A DNA stretch of 64,000 nucleotides, from positions 62,001 to 126,000 of the forward strand of contig LQXN01000067.1 of assembly GCA_001648575.1 (NCBI GenBank), written 5' to 3'. Below are positions 62,720-64,000 of the stretch, in pieces (positions within the stretch are counted from its first letter, which is position 1; every line of letters starts with the position of its first letter). Origin of the DNA: Sutcliffiella horikoshii DSM 8719 (GTDB lineage Bacteria > Bacillota > Bacilli > Bacillales > Bacillaceae_I). Made by a program: the position numbers and the translations under genes. The notes below the pieces were generated by a model. The model made no database searches. It was given only the letters and a program-made list of their open reading frames with translations, and was not told where the DNA came from.

Positions 62720-62730
62720 CTTATTAGTAA

Positions 62731-64000
62731 TTAGTACTGAGTCAGATACTGATCTCTCTCCCATGGGTGAACCTGGGTGCGGAACATATCCCACTCGATT
62801 TCTTTTGCTTCAATGAAGTGCTCAAGTAAATGCTCACCAAGAGCAGCTTGAATTACCTCATTAGATTTCAATTCTTCAAGTGCAGCATAAAGAGTTGCAG
62901 GAAGATCGGCGATGCCGGCAGCGACGCGCTCTTCTTTGTTCATCACATAGATATTGCGGTCGATTGGTTTCGGAGCTTCCAATTTGTTTTTGATGCCATC
63001 AAGTCCTGCTTGTAGTAATACTGCCATTGCCAAGTACGGGTTAGCTGCAGGATCTACACTACGAACCTCAACACGAGTAGAGATTCCACGGGATGCAGGA
63101 ATACGGATCAACGGGCTACGGTTACGAGCGGACCAAGCTACATAACAAGGTGCTTCATATCCAGGTACAAGACGCTTGTAAGAGTTAACAGTAGGGTTGG
63201 TTACCGCTGTAAACGCTGTTGCATGCTTGATGATACCTGCGATGAAGTGTCTCGCGTTCTCACTCAGTTCCAAGTCACCATTTTGATCATAGAATGCATT
63301 TTCGCCATTTTGGAATAAGGAAAGGTTACAGTGCATACCGGAACCGTTCACTCCGAATAATGGTTTAGGCATGAAGGTCGCATGTAAACCGTGCTTACGA
63401 GCAATCGTTTTTACAACTAGCTTGAACGTCTGGATGTCATCGCATGCTGTGATGGCATTTGCATATTTGAAATCAATTTCATGTTGCCCAGGAGCTACCT
63501 CATGGTGGGACGCTTCAATTTCAAAGCCCATTTCTTCAAGTTCTAAAACGATATCACGACGGCAGTTTTCACCAAGGTCCGTTGGAGCTAAGTCGAAATA
63601 TCCGCCTTTATCGTTTAGTTCTAGAGTAGGCTCGCCTTTTGCATCTAATTTGAATAGGAAGAACTCCGGCTCAGGTCCAACATTGAAATCAGAAAACCCT
63701 AGGTCTTCCATTTCTTTTAACATGCGCTTTAAGTTAGCACGCGGATCTCCTTCGAATGGAGTTCCATCTGGATTATAAATGTCACAGATGAAGCGGGCAA
63801 CTTTACCTTTTTCAGAAGTCCAAGGGAATACAACGAAAGTGTCAAGATCAGGGTAAAGGTTCATATCAGATTCTTCGATACGTACGAAACCTTCAATGGA
63901 AGATCCATCAAACATCATTTTATTGTCTAATGCTTTCTCTAATTGACTTACTGGGATCTCCACATTTTTGATTGTCCCTAAAATATCCGTAAATTGCAGA
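62731..64000 (-). CDS. glnA: Glutamine synthetase, type I (5' end outside window)
   Basis: 422 codons of glutamine synthetase are present; the frame stays open to the right edge ([12 protein letters not shown] before a GTG at 63963), so about 22 N-terminal residues are missing. It makes glutamine from glutamate, ammonia and ATP. Visible active-site segments are [31 protein letters not shown], the Asp-50-like loop, and NRSPLIRIP. The C-terminus [18 protein letters not shown] is conserved in Bacillus and takes part in feedback inhibition and TnrA/GlnR control. glnR probably lies just beyond the edge. Confidence 0.97.
   Translation of the reverse strand, partial: LQFTDILGTIKNVEIPVSQLEKALDNKMMFDGSSIEGFVRIEESDMNLYPDLDTFVVFPWTSEKGKVARFICDIYNPDGTPFEGDPRANLKRMLKEMEDLGFSDFNVGPEPEFFLFKLDAKGEPTLELNDKGGYFDLAPTDLGENCRRDIVLELEEMGFEIEASHHEVAPGQHEIDFKYANAITACDDIQTFKLVVKTIARKHGLHATFMPKPLFGVNGSGMHCNLSLFQNGENAFYDQNGDLELSENARHFIAGIIKHATAFTAVTNPTVNSYKRLVPGYEAPCYVAWSARNRSPLIRIPASRGISTRVEVRSVDPAANPYLAMAVLLQAGLDGIKNKLEAPKPIDRNIYVMNKEERVAAGIADLPATLYAALEELKSNEVIQAALGEHLLEHFIEAKEIEWDMFRTQVHPWERDQYLTQY

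Overview
The window is low-GC Bacillota chromosome and almost certainly Bacillaceae. Every gene has a strong AGGAGG-type ribosome binding site, TTG and GTG starts are common, and spore genes are abundant (sspN, tlp, sspO, sspP, sirA, a Spo0E-like protein, a GerPF-like protein). The backbone follows the Bacillus subtilis order parC-parE-yneT-plsY-yneR-yneQ-yneP-tlp/sspN-yneN-citB-sspO-sspP-yneK-ccdC-yneI-ccdA-ynzD-yneF-sirA-tkt-ynzC-yneB-lexA-glnA. I cannot name the species; it is a relative of B. subtilis, not B. subtilis itself, because large blocks are inserted between these markers and yneA is missing. No rRNA, tRNA, CRISPR array or complete insertion sequence was seen.

Layout. 1-3.7 kb: end of an ABC-2 exporter, two cupins, a YndM-like membrane protein and an isochorismatase-type hydrolase. 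4.2-10.1 kb: topoisomerase IV (parE-parC), yneT and plsY. 10.1-21.9 kb: an inserted block holding a tightly overlapping cluster of small hydrolases (Nudix, VOC, nucleotidyltransferase, Zn-PLC-like, histidine phosphatase, DUF2785, HAD, SGNH), then an RND exporter, an S9 peptidase and a CapA-like protein. 22-31 kb: yneR/Q/P, spore small proteins, fbpB, a DinB-family gene, the yneN pair, citB, sspO and sspP. 31-48.5 kb: a second inserted block with a GntR-regulated ABC operon, two GyrI-like proteins, a phosphotransferase/AAA ATPase/DUF429 operon, proIBA, a MoxR-DUF58-DUF4129 operon and a helicase-loader-like ATPase. 48.5-64 kb: yneK, ccdC-yneI-ccdA, a Spo0E-like gene, an esterase, a heterodimeric ABC exporter, yneF, sirA, tkt, ynzC, yneB, lexA, a nucleoside hydrolase, an orphan holin pair and most of glnA.

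Regulatory highlights. Four LexA (SOS) boxes are readable: two between yneB and lexA, one before a DinB-family gene (24,209), and one that fits the Bacillus consensus CGAACRNRYGTTYC at every position before the phosphotransferase/AAA ATPase/DUF429 operon (38,868). The last suggests an uncharacterised damage-inducible operon and is the most interesting lead. citB has an ATAA-N7-TTAT CcpC dyad at the expected distance from a plausible promoter. A 267-bp MITE-like element with 40-bp terminal inverted repeats (47,340-47,606) encloses a GC-rich structured repeat, and a diverged copy of that repeat lies at about 29,850. Genes missed by simple length filters include sspN, sspO, sspP, fbpB, a Spo0E-like gene, a 46-aa membrane protein that overlaps the Nudix gene, a 49-aa hypothetical and a broken GNAT acetyltransferase.
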